From positions 21,448-85,447 of the forward strand of contig JAWKZI010000012.1 of the NCBI GenBank assembly GCA_041396045.1: a stretch of DNA of 64,000 nt, read 5' to 3'. Position 1 is the stretch's first letter. Every line of letters begins with the position of its first letter. The DNA comes from SHZI01 sp041396045 (GTDB lineage Bacteria > Pseudomonadota > Gammaproteobacteria > Steroidobacterales > GCA-2729495). The notes under the pieces are model-generated. The model worked only from the letters and a program-made list of their open reading frames with translations. It was not told where the DNA came from and ran no database searches. Positions 38,432-48,419 of the stretch are shown here, piece by piece. The translations under genes and the position numbers were made by a program.

Positions 38432-39661
38432 GTGACAGTGCATACGAGCTTCAAGATCCTGACGCTGAACAATATTTCGGATGAGGGTTTGCAACGGCTA
38501 CCGGCGGAACGTTATCTGGTAGGAACTGATATCGACAGACCTGATGCCATTCTGGTGCGGTCTGCCAAAATGCACGATATGCAGTTGCCGGACTCGGTAC
38601 TGGCCGTCGCCCGCGCCGGTGCTGGTGTAAACAATGTGCCCGTCGCCGCCCTGTCACAGCGTGGAATTCCGGTATTCAACGCGCCGGGCGCCAATGCCAA
38701 TGCCGTCAAGGAACTGGTAATTGCCGGCATGCTCCTCGGCGCCCGCAATCTCTGCCAGGCGTGGAACTTCGTAGGCCACCTTGCCGAGGAGGGGACTGCA
38801 CTCGACAAGGCAGTGGAGGCTGGCAAGAAGAAGTATGTTGGCTTTGAGCTGCCGGGGCGAACACTCGGCGTGGTTGGCCTGGGCGCGATTGGTGTGCAGG
38901 TCGCGAATACAGCGCTTGCGCTGGGCATGCGGGTCGTCGGCTTTGACCCCCTGATCACGGTAGAGCGTGCCTGGCAACTGTCTTCCGCCGTAGAACAGGC
39001 CCGCAATATAGACGAACTGTTCAGCCGATCTGATTTTATTACTGTCCATGTGCCACTGCTGGACTCAACACGTGGACTGGTCAATGCAGCCAGAATCGAC
39101 CTCATGCCAGCCAACGCGACCGTCCTGAATTTTGCGCGCGGCGAGATCGTCGATGAGGCGGCTGTCATTGCAGCACTTGCAGACGGGAAACTGGCGGCTT
39201 ATGTCTGCGATTTCCCCAGCCGCGCCCTGATCGGGAATCCGCGGGTAATCGCCTTGCCGCACCTCGGAGCATCTACCCATGAGGCCGAAACCAACTGTGC
39301 GGTAATGGTGGCCGAGAATCTGCGCGCCTATCTGGAAGATGGCACGATTCGTCATTCCGTGAACTTTCCTGATGCCGATGTGCCGCGAACCGGGGCAGAG
39401 CGAATTACCGTCGCCAATGCCAACGTACCGAACATGGTTGGACAGATTTCGACATGCCTGGGCGATGCCGGGCTGAACATTTCCGATCTGCTCAACAAAT
39501 CGCGGGGCGAACTGGCCTATACGGTCATTGACATCAACGGTGTCGCCACCGAGTCAACACTGGCTGCAATACGCGCCATACCGGGCGTGCTCTGCGTACG
39601 CAATGTGGGCAGCGGCAATCCGGATCAGATTTTGAAGCAGCACGGGGCCGGAGCGGACTAG
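38432..39661 (+). CDS. serA: D-3-phosphoglycerate dehydrogenase
   Basis: A ~409-residue enzyme for the first step of serine synthesis. It has a substrate-binding region with GAGVNNVPVAALSQRGIPVFN, the NAD motif LGVVGLGAIGVQVANTALA, the catalytic acid and histidine region (NFARGEIVDEAAV ... RVIALPHLGASTHEAE) and a C-terminal ACT-type regulatory domain (NVPNMVGQISTCLGDAGLNI). The start is uncertain: GTG at 38432 (VTVHTSFKILTLNNIS) is preferred over an in-frame codon at 38399. The ACT domain implies feedback by serine. Frame clean. Confidence 0.9.
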   Translation: MTVHTSFKILTLNNISDEGLQRLPAERYLVGTDIDRPDAILVRSAKMHDMQLPDSVLAVARAGAGVNNVPVAALSQRGIPVFNAPGANANAVKELVIAGMLLGARNLCQAWNFVGHLAEEGTALDKAVEAGKKKYVGFELPGRTLGVVGLGAIGVQVANTALALGMRVVGFDPLITVERAWQLSSAVEQARNIDELFSRSDFITVHVPLLDSTRGLVNAARIDLMPANATVLNFARGEIVDEAAVIAALADGKLAAYVCDFPSRALIGNPRVIALPHLGASTHEAETNCAVMVAENLRAYLEDGTIRHSVNFPDADVPRTGAERITVANANVPNMVGQISTCLGDAGLNISDLLNKSRGELAYTVIDINGVATESTLAAIRAIPGVLCVRNVGSGNPDQILKQHGAGAD

Positions 39662-39694
39662 CCCCGCATTCTCTGTGGTCATGAGGCTGTGGTC

Positions 39695-40834
39695 ATGAAG
39701 AAGAAGTCCAGATCCGGTGCCAGCGGTAAATCGGTGCGCACCAGGGCAAAGCCGGTGAGTCTGGACACCCTGCGGGACAGCATCGATTCTGTTGACCAGC
39801 GCATTCAGGCGCTGATTGCCGAACGGGCATTGCTGGCCCAGCAAGTGGCGGTCGTGAAGGGTGGCAAGGGGTCAGCTGTCGACTTCTATCGCCCGGAACG
39901 TGAGGTTGCGATCCTGCGCAACGTGGTAGCGCGTAATCAGGGGCCGCTGACCAACGAAGAAATGGTGCGCCTGTTTCGCGAAATCATGTCCGCCTGCCTC
40001 GCGCAGGAAGAACCGATGAAGGTTGGCTACCTGGGGCCAGAGGGCACGTTCAGTCAGTCGGCTGTTTACCAACACTTCGGGCATTCTGTTCGGGCCCTGC
40101 CTCTGGGCATGATCGATGAGGTGTTCCATGAAGTTGCCTCCGGCGTGGCCGATTTTGGCGTCGTGCCGGTCGAAAACTCTACGGAAGGCACCGTAAACCA
40201 CATCGCTTGACATAGCTCGACGTCGCCACTGAAGATCTGTGGCGAACCTGAGATGCGTATCCGGCAACACCTGCTTGGAACGATGACCAGCCTCGACAAA
40301 GTGTTGAGAGTCATTGCTCATTCCCAGTCTTTGGCCCAATGTCGCAGCTGGCTGCGCGAATATTTGCCGCAAGCAGAATTACATGCCGCCAGCAGTAACG
40401 CAGAGGGCGCCCGGCGCGCGCGGGATGAAGCAGGTACAGCGGCTATTGCCGGTGATACGGCTGCCGAAGTTTACGGCTTGAACCGGTTGGTAACCGACAT
40501 AGAGGACCGGCCGGATAACACCACCCGGTTTCTGGTGATTGGTCGGAAGATCCTCTCACCCAGTGGCAACGATAAAACATCCCTGTTGCTGTCTACCCGT
40601 GATACTGACGATGCAGGGGCCCTGCAGAAGCTGCTATTGCCGCTGGCCGAGCACAAGATCAACATGACTCGGATCGAGTCGCGGCCGTCCCGCCAGAAGA
40701 AGTGGCACTATGTGTTCTTCCTCGATATTGATGGCCATGCTGAAGACCCTGAGGTTGCGAAGGCGCTGGCCAAACTCAGCAAGCGGGCGCAATTGTTCCG
40801 CATCCTGGGTTCATATCCCAAAGCTGTGCTCTGA
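39695..40834 (+). CDS. pheA: Chorismate mutase/prephenate dehydratase (one frameshift zone)
   Basis: P-protein for phenylalanine synthesis. The first frame (to about 40205) has the AroQ-type mutase helix (LDTLRDSIDSVDQRIQALIA, ERALLAQQVAVVKG) and the start of the dehydratase (KVGYLGPEGTFSQSAVYQHF, FGVVPVENSTEGTVNH). The frame breaks between 40205 and 40255. The rest holds HSQSLAQCRSWLREYLP, GTAAIAGDTAAEVYGL, NTTRFLVIG and the ACT domain (KTSLLLSTRDTDDAGALQKL, INMTRIESRPSRQKKWHY). It lies in the serC-serA-pheA-hisC-aroA order. Confidence 0.9.
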
Positions 40835-40851
40835 CGGCGCCCGACCGGGCC

Positions 40852-42009
40852 ATGCAACAGCAGCCGGACTTTCTTCAAATGGCAGCCCGTGGCGTTCGGG
40901 CCCTGCAACCCTATATTCCCGGCAAGCCGATTGCCGATCTGGAACGGGAATACGGCGTTAAAGACACGATCAAGCTGGCGTCAAACGAGAATCCACTGGG
41001 TCCGCCACAGCCGAGCCTGGAGGCAATTCGGGCTGTGCTCCCGGATCTGGCGCTATACCCCGACGGGAATGGCTTTGATCTGAAGCACAGCCTGGCAAAC
41101 CGGCTTCAGGTTTCGCCCGGCCAGATTACGTTGGGCAACGGATCCAATGATGTGCTGTCGATTATCGCGGAAACGTTCCTGTCGCCTGGCGAGGAGGCCG
41201 CCTATTCCGAGTATGCCTTCGCCATTTACTCACTTGCGGTGCAGGCAACTGGCGCCACCGGCCGCATGGCACCAGCCAATCGTGTAGATCTTCCACACCC
41301 TCTGGGTCACTCCCTGAAGAATCTGCGGGCTCAGGTTGGCGACCAGACGCGCCTGGTGTTCATTGCCAATCCAAACAATCCCACCGGGACCTGGCTGTCG
41401 GCGACCGAGTTGCATCAGTTCATCGTGAGCCTGCCGCCAACCGTTATTGTGGTCGTCGACGAGGCTTACTATGAATACATGCCAGCGGTCGATCGTCCGG
41501 ACACCCTGAGCTGGCTTCACGACCTTCCAAATCTGATTGTCTGCCGTACATTCTCGAAAATATACGGTCTGGCCGGCCTGCGGATTGGCTACGCTGTCAG
41601 TCATCCAGCGGTAGCGGAACTGCTGAACCGGGTTCGACAACCGTTTAATGTGAATACATTGGCGCAAGTGGCAGCATTGGCGGCCCTGAATGCGAAGGAT
41701 CATGTTTTAAAGTCGCAAGAGATGAATCAGCGCGGGCTTTTGAGGCTTCGCACCGGCCTGACCTCGCTGGGCTGGTCAGTGCCGCCATCGGCCGGAAATT
41801 TTGTACTGGCAGATACAGGTGGGCGAGCGGAGCGGTGGTACGAAGCGCTGCTTCGGCGTGGAATCATCGTGCGCCCGATGTCGGGCTACGGTTTACCACA
41901 TCACCTGAGAATTACCGTCGGCTTGCCACAACAGATCGATCGGCTGTTGCTGGTGTTGAGAGAGTTGCGTGCTCACGATGGACCCGATCCGGAACCCGTG
42001 CAGCAATGA
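40852..42009 (+). CDS. hisC: Histidinol-phosphate/aromatic aminotransferase
   Basis: A 385-residue class I/II aminotransferase. Motifs: IKLASNENPLGPP at the N-terminus, LALYPDGNGFDLKHSLA, ITLGNGSNDVLSIIAETF, FIANPNNPTGTWL, VDEAYYEYM and the PLP-lysine region FSKIYGLAGLRIGYAVS. In this operon position (pheA-hisC-aroA) the enzyme may serve aromatic amino acid as well as histidine synthesis; that is inferred from context. Its TGA overlaps the aroA ATG (ATGA). Confidence 0.93.
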   Translation: MQQQPDFLQMAARGVRALQPYIPGKPIADLEREYGVKDTIKLASNENPLGPPQPSLEAIRAVLPDLALYPDGNGFDLKHSLANRLQVSPGQITLGNGSNDVLSIIAETFLSPGEEAAYSEYAFAIYSLAVQATGATGRMAPANRVDLPHPLGHSLKNLRAQVGDQTRLVFIANPNNPTGTWLSATELHQFIVSLPPTVIVVVDEAYYEYMPAVDRPDTLSWLHDLPNLIVCRTFSKIYGLAGLRIGYAVSHPAVAELLNRVRQPFNVNTLAQVAALAALNAKDHVLKSQEMNQRGLLRLRTGLTSLGWSVPPSAGNFVLADTGGRAERWYEALLRRGIIVRPMSGYGLPHHLRITVGLPQQIDRLLLVLRELRAHDGPDPEPVQQ

Positions 42010-43334
42010 GCCAGTCCTTCACAGTGCAGCCGACAAGCCGCATCGGCGGCACCATCCGGGTGCCAGGTGACAAATCGGTATCTCACCGCGCACTGATGCT
42101 CGGCGCCATTGCAAGCGGCGCAACACACATCTCCGGATTTCTTCCAGGCGAGGATTGTCTTGCCACGTTGGCTGCGCTTCGATCCATGGGTATCGAAATT
42201 GCACAACATGACCGGACCACGCTTGAGGTCCACGGTGCCGGTCTGGGTGGCCTGCACCAGGCTGCCGGCGCTCTTGATATGGGCAATTCAGGCACGTCAA
42301 CCCGGCTTTTCATGGGGCTGCTGGCTGGCCAGTCGTTTAGTTCAACCCTGATCGGCGATGAGTCCTTGTCACGGCGGCCCATGGAGCGTGTGGCAGAACC
42401 TCTGCGCCGCATGAGTGCCACCGTGCGTACCACGAACGGAACCCCGCCGGTAACCGTCGGCGGCGCGACCGCCCAGCTAACACCCCTCAACTTCAATATG
42501 CCAATAGCCAGTGCCCAATTGAAATCCGCTGTGTTGCTGGCCGGCCTGTACGCCAATGGCGAAACCACGGTGACCGAGCCGGCAATTACCCGCGATCACA
42601 CGGAACGTATGCTCAGTCAGCTTGGCTGTAGAATTCGACGCACTGGTGCCACTGTGTCGGTCACTGGTGGCAGTCCGTTGCGCGGCGCCTCTATCGGTGT
42701 ACCCGGTGACCTTTCATCGGCGGCATTCATGGTCCTGGCCGCTTGCGTTGCCGAACAAGGTGAACTCGTGATCGATGGTGTGGGTCTCAACCCCACCCGC
42801 ACCGGCATCCTCGACATTCTCAAGCTGATGGGAGCAAAGCTGCGCATTGAGCCGGGTCCCGACACTGGTGGAGAGCCGACAGGCCGATTGATTGTCCAAC
42901 CGAGCGCACTGCATGGCATTGATGTACCGCCTGCACTGGTTCCCCTGGCTATCGATGAGTTTCCGGTGATTTTCATGGCAGCGGCCCTCGCTTCCGGAGA
43001 GACGCGCGTATCTGGCGCAGAAGAACTGCGTCACAAGGAAAGCGACCGCATACGCGTAATGGCCGCCGGGTTGGCGACGCTTGGCATCGAAGTTGAAGAG
43101 CAACCAGATGGCGCCATGATCCGTGGCGGCCGACTTGGTGGTGGCACGATCAACAGTCACGGCGACCATCGCATCGCAATGGCCTTTGCAGTGGCCGCAT
43201 CGCGTGCCGAGGGCGCTGTGACCATCCTCGATACCGCGAATGTTGCGACCTCGTTTCCGGGCTTCCCGGACCTGGCCCGGCAGATCGGTCTCGACATCAA
43301 TTCCGTGATGACCGAATCCCCCGGCAATGGCTGA
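42006..43334 (+). CDS. aroA: 3-phosphoshikimate 1-carboxyvinyltransferase (EPSP synthase)
   Basis: A 442-residue shikimate-pathway enzyme. Motifs: GTIRVPGDKSVSHRALMLGA with the Lys/Ser substrate residues, DMGNSGTSTRLFMGLLAGQ, FNMPIASAQLKSAVLLAGLY, GDLSSAAFMVLAACVAEQ and ELRHKESDRIRVMAAGL. I use the ATG at 42006, which overlaps the hisC stop, and not the longer open frame from 41835. Its stop overlaps the cmk start by eight bases. Confidence 0.96.
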   Translation: MSQSFTVQPTSRIGGTIRVPGDKSVSHRALMLGAIASGATHISGFLPGEDCLATLAALRSMGIEIAQHDRTTLEVHGAGLGGLHQAAGALDMGNSGTSTRLFMGLLAGQSFSSTLIGDESLSRRPMERVAEPLRRMSATVRTTNGTPPVTVGGATAQLTPLNFNMPIASAQLKSAVLLAGLYANGETTVTEPAITRDHTERMLSQLGCRIRRTGATVSVTGGSPLRGASIGVPGDLSSAAFMVLAACVAEQGELVIDGVGLNPTRTGILDILKLMGAKLRIEPGPDTGGEPTGRLIVQPSALHGIDVPPALVPLAIDEFPVIFMAAALASGETRVSGAEELRHKESDRIRVMAAGLATLGIEVEEQPDGAMIRGGRLGGGTINSHGDHRIAMAFAVAASRAEGAVTILDTANVATSFPGFPDLARQIGLDINSVMTESPGNG

Positions 43335-44070
43335 GACGGGCCAGAGCACCAATACGACCACCGCCAATCCGGTGCCGGTCATCGCCATTGACGGGCCTGG
43401 CGGGGCGGGCAAAGGCACGATCAGTCAACTGGTGGCAGACCGCCTTGGCTGGCATCTGCTGGACAGCGGGGCACTTTATCGCCTGGTTGCCCTGGCCGTG
43501 ATCCAAAACGGTATCTCGCTTGACGACGAAGCGGCGGTCGCCGCGCTGGCAAGCCGTCTGGATGTGCATTTCGATGCCGTGAGCAAGGTGCCACGGGTGC
43601 TGCTCGGCGGGCAGGATGTGACTGATGCCATACGATCCGAGGCTGTGGGTGAGGGGGCGTCGCGGGTTGCCTCCCTGGCCAGGGTTCGCGAGGCGCTGGT
43701 TGCGCGGCAGCGGGCATTTCGCCAGCCACCCGGTCTGGTAGCTGACGGGCGTGACATGGGGGACGTAATCTTTCCGGATGCCATCCTCAAGGTTTACCTG
43801 ACGGCAAGTGTAGAGGAGCGGGTCCGGAGGCGTCATAAGCAGTTGAAGGACAAGGGTATTAATGTTAGCCTCTCCGCCCTTTCCAGGGACATGATGGACC
43901 GCGACCGCAGGGATTCGGAGCGGGCTATCGCGCCGCTCAAGCCTAGCGACGATGCACAGCTTCTGGATACCACCGGGATGGAGATATCTGCGGTGGTAGC
44001 CGTGGTGCTGGATTGGGCGCGGGAAAGGAACATGACTGACGTGCCGACCGACGTGCCTGCCAAACTATGA
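43327..44070 (+). CDS. cmk: Cytidylate kinase
   Basis: A 247-residue nucleoside monophosphate kinase converting CMP/dCMP to the diphosphates. P-loop GPGGAGKGTISQLVADRLG; then LLDSGALYRLVALAV, the CMP-specific insert (VLLGGQDVTDAIRSEAVGEG, ASRVASLARVREALVARQRA), LVADGRDMGDVIFPDA and SALSRDMMDRDRRDSERAIA. The start (43327) overlaps the aroA stop. About 15 extra residues precede the P-loop compared with E. coli. rpsA follows as usual. Confidence 0.95.
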   Translation: MAETGQSTNTTTANPVPVIAIDGPGGAGKGTISQLVADRLGWHLLDSGALYRLVALAVIQNGISLDDEAAVAALASRLDVHFDAVSKVPRVLLGGQDVTDAIRSEAVGEGASRVASLARVREALVARQRAFRQPPGLVADGRDMGDVIFPDAILKVYLTASVEERVRRRHKQLKDKGINVSLSALSRDMMDRDRRDSERAIAPLKPSDDAQLLDTTGMEISAVVAVVLDWARERNMTDVPTDVPAKL

Positions 44071-44212
44071 CTGGGTCCGGTTCACAACGACCATGAATCG
44101 GTTGATATAAATCCGCCACTTTCTGAACGACGAATCATTTCCACAATCGTCCAGTTGCTCAGGAATGGCGCTTGCAACGCACAGTCCCACCACGGGTGGT
44201 AAATCTATACTC

Positions 44213-45885
44213 ATGACGGAAAATTTCGCCAACCTCGCCCCAGAGCAAGTCTCGCCAACACCACGGATCAAGCCGGGCACCATTCTGATGGATGGGTGGT
44301 CGAGGTTCTTCGAAGTGCGTTGTCGTCAACGGCCTCAATCGAGCCGTTATCCCGGCCAGTCAATTCAAGAACAATCCAGTGGCTTGAACTTGAAGTTGCC
44401 GTGGGCGATAGTCGGTATCGCGCCAGTACGCGCGGTTGAAGATGGCTTTGGTGAAACCAAGCTGTCCCGGGAGCGCGCCAAGCGCGTACGAAACCTGGGA
44501 GTCGCTCGAAGGTGCATTTGAGGAACAGAGCATCGTCAAGGGCGTTATCAATGAGATGGGTCAGATTTAGCTTTAGTCAGGCATCAATTTGCGCTGTTCT
44601 CCGCGCAGGTCTCGGTGGCTGTTCGGCCGGTACGCGACCCACGTCTATCTGGAGGGCAGGAACTCGGTCAAAGGTAATCGGCGCTCGATCAGCGCCGCAA
44701 TAACGTGGTCGTCTCCCGTCGCGCAGTCGTTGAGCCGGAATACAGCGCCGAGCGCGAGCACTGTTGTCCAACCTGCAGGGAAGGTGCCGTCGTCAAGGGT
44801 GTGGTCAAAAAGAACCTCACTGACTACGGTGCGTTCGTGGACCTGGGTATCGATGATCTGCCATTGCGCTATCTTCTGATCTGGCCTGGAAGCGCGTCAA
44901 GCATCCGTCCGAAGTGGTGACAGTCGGCGACGAAATCGAAGTAAAGATTCTCCGCTTTGATCGTGAAAAGAACCGCATTCCCTGGGTATGAAGCAGTTGG
45001 TTCGGATCCATGGAAGCCATCTTGACGGTATCCGCCCAACACCCGTTTGTTCGGCAAGGTAACGAATATCGCCGACTACGGTTGCTGGAAATCGAAGAAG
45101 GCGTGGAGGGCCTGGTTCACGTCTCTGAAATGGACTGGACCAACAAGAACGTTAACCTCAAGGTCACGTGCAGATAAACGATGAAGTCAGTCATGGTCCT
45201 CGATATCGATGAGGAACGACGCCGTATTTCGCTATGAGGTATCCAACAGTGCGGAATAAATCCGTGGTCCGATTTCGCCACTGGTTACAACAAGAACGAC
45301 AAGGTTTCCGGCAAGATCAAGTCGATCACGGACTTACGGCATTTTCATCGGTTTGCCGGGCGGCGTGATTATAGGTGGCATCTATCCGATATCTCGTGGG
45401 ATGTTCCTGGCGAGGAAGCCGTACAACTACAAGAAGGGCGAGGATGTCGACACGGTTGTTTCTTACCATTGATCCTGAAAGGGAACGAATTTCCCTGGGC
45501 ATCAAGCAACTGGACCAGGATCCATTCTCCAAGTTCCTGGCCGACAACCCCAAAGGCACGATCATGAAGGGTGTTGTTTTACGGAAGTTGACATAAGAGA
45601 ATTACCGTTATCGATCTAGAGGGCGGTATCAAGGGCAACTACGCGCCAGTGACCTGTCGCGGGATCGTTGGGGATGCCAGGACGGTACTCAAGGTTGAGG
45701 AGATCGAAGCACGTTTCATGGGCCTCGATCTGCAGAGCCGGATCGTGTCCCTTTCGGTCAGGCTTGAAGGATGCCCAGGAAGAAGCGCAGGCTGTGTGAG
45801 AGCTACCCGGGCGAAGGATCCGGTAGCGGCGCAACGGCTGCGGGAGCTTCTCAAGGAGCGGATTTCCAACGCCAGCGACTCCTGA
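44213..45885 (+). CDS. rpsA: 30S ribosomal protein S1 (many frameshifts)
   Basis: Intended ~557 residues with six S1 motifs. Pieces in order: MTENFANL, RPGT-like IKPGTILMDG, AVEDGFGETKLSRERAKR, RNNVVVSRRAVVEPEYSAER, VVKKNLTDYGAFVDLGI, WKRVKHPSEVVTVGDEIEVK, VEGLVHVSEMDWTNKNV, IKSITD, VAGEEAV, REYKKGED-like YNYKKGED, ERERISLGIKQLDQDPFSKF and LDLQSRIVSLSVRLKDAQEE. They fall in all three frames, with well over ten changes in 1.7 kb, the densest damage in the window. Position between cmk and ihfB is canonical. Because S1 is essential, sequence error is the likely cause. Confidence 0.85.
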
Positions 45886-45935
45886 CCTCGGTCGCCGCGA
45901 GGTAGGCCGAACACGCGTGAAGGGGACGCAGCGCG

Positions 45936-46242
45936 ATGACGAAAGTCTGGAACCCCGTCGAGGTTGGCCCGCAAGCAGAAGCATTTGCCGAGCAAGGATG
46001 TCGGGCTGAGCTGACATCTGCTCGATCGATGAGCGATGCGTTGGCGGGCGGGCAGCGCCTTTGTCGGATTCGCGGCTTCGGCGGCTTCTCTTGCACACTT
46101 TCGACCTCCGCGCATGGGGCGCAATCCCAAGACCGGAGACGCCGTTGCCTGGCTGGTAAATACGTTCCACATTTCAAGCCCGGCAAGGATCTGCGCGACA
46201 GGGTTAACGAAAACAGGCAGCTGGCTGCCGATAAAGGATTGA
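45936..46242 (+). CDS. ihfB: Integration host factor beta subunit (frameshifted)
   Basis: DNA-bending HU-family protein of ~95 residues intended. The ATG at 45936 starts MTK; later pieces are RLARKQKHLPSKDV, MSDALAGGQR, IRGFGGFS, FRPPRMGRNPKTGDAV, PGKYVPHFKPGKDLRDRVN. RNPKTGDAV is the minor-groove beta-arm with the intercalating proline. Several indels are needed. It lies directly after rpsA as in E. coli. The alpha subunit is intact at 60.4 kb. The end is approximate because the frame at the C-terminus is uncertain. Confidence 0.83.
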
Positions 46243-46349
46243 GAGTTGCGGCACATTTCACCAGTCAGAGTTTGTCTCAAGCAAACCATTATTGCCGCTG
46301 CCAGCGTCCGACCCTGCTATCGTCCGCCTGGGGCGGCAAAGGCCGTCTG

Positions 46350-46645
46350 ATGGTCGTACTGTTCTGTAGCGGTTCTTCTGGTTCTTCTGTTCATGGGGAT
46401 TGCCGGCTGTTTGCCGCTCTGAATCAGGCCGTGTCTCGCTGGATTTCGCCTTCATGGCTGTGGACATGGAGAAGTCCCTAGCCCTGATTCTGGCCTCACC
46501 TTGGCTGGATATTCGGCATTGCCTGCGCATTGGTTGGCATGCTTCATCGATGATCGCCCAGCGACGGTCGCTGCGTAAGGCGCTCAGGCTGGCCGAACAG
46601 GAGGTTCAGGCCTTGCGCAGCCTGCCAGCGCAGGATGCCGACTGA
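46350..46645 (+). CDS. lapA: Lipopolysaccharide assembly protein LapA (frameshifted)
   Basis: A small inner-membrane protein (DUF1049) of ~100 residues. Recognisable parts: an N-terminal membrane stretch (VVLLFMGIAG-like), ESGRVSLDFAFMAVDMEKSL, ALILA, LGWIFGIACALVGM-like and the cytoplasmic RRSLRKALRLAEQEVQALRS. Two or three frame changes lie between 46350 and 46545. It is placed between ihfB and lapB, its normal partner; together they control LpxC turnover. The lapB ATG lies inside its last codons. Confidence 0.76.
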
Positions 46646-47787
46646 ATCCACGTTTCTCTTTGCAGGGCTGTTGTTCCTGGCGGCAGCCATGGGGTACGTG
46701 TTCGCGCGATTCATTGACGAAGACGAAGAAGAGATCGCTGAACGCTCAACCCGTGCAAACCTGCTGCGCAGCACCATACCTGTTGAATGAATCCGACCGG
46801 GCAGTCGACGCGTATTCACCGATGCCGGCAGGCTCACGGATGAAGCTCAGGAGACCCAGCTCGCGCTCGGCACCCTGTTCGCGTCGGGGCGAAACTGGAC
46901 CGTGCCATTCGCCTTCACCAGAATCTGCTGGATCGTTCGTCGAGTACCGTTCAGCGCACCAGGCCGCCACGTTCGCACTAGCCGAGGACTTTCAGGCGCC
47001 GGCCTGTTTGATCGGGCGAAGGCTGCTGATGCGGCTCCGCGATGCCTGGATTGCCGACCGGAAGCGCTACACCGACTGTTGCATGACGTGAGTCACCAAC
47101 GACCAGGACCCGCCGCTGGAGCCAATGCGCGGGAACTGAACCGTGCGGTGCCCGGCAGTGTGCCTCCCGCCTGCTGGCCACTACCTGCCGAGCTCGTCGA
47201 GCAGGCCCGACAACGAAAGAAGGTTGTGGAGGCCCGCAACTGCTGGCACAAGCACAAGCCATCGAACCGACAATGGCCCGCATCGCCCTTACTGGAGGCC
47301 GACCTGTCGGGATGCCGGCGCCATACCAGAGGCTGTTTCGTCGCTGGTAAAGCTCGGCACCTTGCGACCCTCGCTGGTGGGCGAGTTGCTGCCGCGGCTA
47401 CTGGCCTTTAATTCCGGCCAGGGCGCATCGCAACTGGTGCTGGGTGCCTTGAGGCAGCTGGCACAGTCTCCCGAAGCACGGCGGCGCATGGCACTTGAGC
47501 TTGTTCGTGACGCACGAATCGACGACCCGGCCATTGCACAGTTTATGGCTGCCGGCCTGATCGATCAGCCTGAGATTCGACCCCTGGTCGTTCGTAATGG
47601 ACAAAATCCGGCGAACCCGATCGCCGAGGTTGAACGCCTGCGGCCGCTGCTGCAGAAGGTGCTTGGTGCCGGCACCCGGTATTTGTGCAGTAACTGCGGG
47701 TACAAGAGTCCGGTACTTCACTGGCAGTGTCCAGGCTGCCGGAGCTGGGACACCATCGCGCCCGTAGATGAACTGGCTGCCAGTTAG
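46635..47787 (+). CDS. lapB: Lipopolysaccharide assembly protein LapB/YciM (frameshifted)
   Basis: Intended ~384 residues: an N-terminal anchor (FLFAGLLFLAAAMGYVFARF), TPR repeats (pieces ALGTLFRRRGELDRAIRLHQ, NLLDRSS, LALAEDFQAPA, LRDAGLPTGSA) and a C-terminal rubredoxin-like zinc ribbon, YLCSNCGYKSPVLHWQCPGC, with four cysteines. The last 130 residues (from ~47390) are in one clean frame to the TAG at 47785; the middle, 46770-47340, is spread across frames. LapB in E. coli links LPS assembly to FtsH-mediated LpxC degradation. Confidence 0.85.
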
Positions 47788-47911
47788 GCCGGTTCATGGC
47801 TTTGGGCAAATGGCTTCGTTTTGGCCGTTGGGCGGTTCAGCCGTCCTTTCCTGCTGAACTCGTACGATTTCCGACTACAGGTTTGACAGCAGCGCTCTCA
47901 GGATGTGACCC

Positions 47912-47933
47912 CTGCCTGCCATGTGGCAGGCAG
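47912..47933. terminator. Hairpin after lapB
   Basis: A perfect nine-base-pair stem CTGCCTGCC / GGCAGGCAG (47912-47920 and 47925-47933) with loop ATGT, between lapB and the ComEA-like gene. No T-run follows, so it may be an mRNA-end or processing structure rather than a full intrinsic terminator. Confidence 0.45.
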
Positions 47934-47966
47934 TCTCAATAAACAATCTGAGTGTAGGAGAAAGCG

Positions 47967-48272
47967 ATGCTGAAAATCCTGTGCCTGGGAATCCTCGTAC
48001 TTGGTTCGATGGTGGCAACAGCCGGCCCTGTCGATATCAATACTGCCGATGCAGCTACCATATCCCGTGAGCTCAATGGCGTTGGTGAAAGTCGCGCCAG
48101 GGCCATAGTCGAATATCGCGAGAAGAATGGCCGGTTTGCCAATCCGGAAGACCTGATGAAGGTAAGCGGGATAGGCCCGCAGGTCTTCAAGCTCAATCGT
48201 GAGTTCATTCGTACCGGGGCTGCCCCCCAGCCGGCAAGTTCGACCTCCAGCGCCCCCAAGTCCGCACCATGA
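47967..48272 (+). CDS. ComEA-family helix-hairpin-helix protein
   Basis: A 101-residue protein with a signal peptide (MLKILCLGILVLGSMVATAG) and a tandem helix-hairpin-helix core (VDINTADAATISRELNGVGE, SRARAIVEYREKNGRFANPE, DLMKVSGIGPQVFKLNREF). This is the short periplasmic ComEA type common in gammaproteobacteria, which binds double-stranded DNA in competence. The C-terminal tail is Ala/Pro/Ser-rich. A role in DNA uptake is known for the family; nothing else for competence is in the window. Confidence 0.88.
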   Translation: MLKILCLGILVLGSMVATAGPVDINTADAATISRELNGVGESRARAIVEYREKNGRFANPEDLMKVSGIGPQVFKLNREFIRTGAAPQPASSTSSAPKSAP

Positions 48273-48419
48273 GGAAAGCCGGATGGTGTGGTCGAAGCCA
48301 TAGGCGGAGAGCGGTCCGTCCCGGCTTGGCCACGCTGTCCGGTGACCCCCTTCTCGTCGCACTGAATGAGCATTCGCTATGATGGGGCTCCTTGATCCCG
48401 CTATCCCGGAGCATCCTGT

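Noticed and set aside
41835..42005. A 57-codon N-terminal extension of aroA
   Set aside because: It overlaps the end of hisC in another frame, and EPSP synthase normally begins near the ATG at 42006, which overlaps the hisC stop as ATGA.
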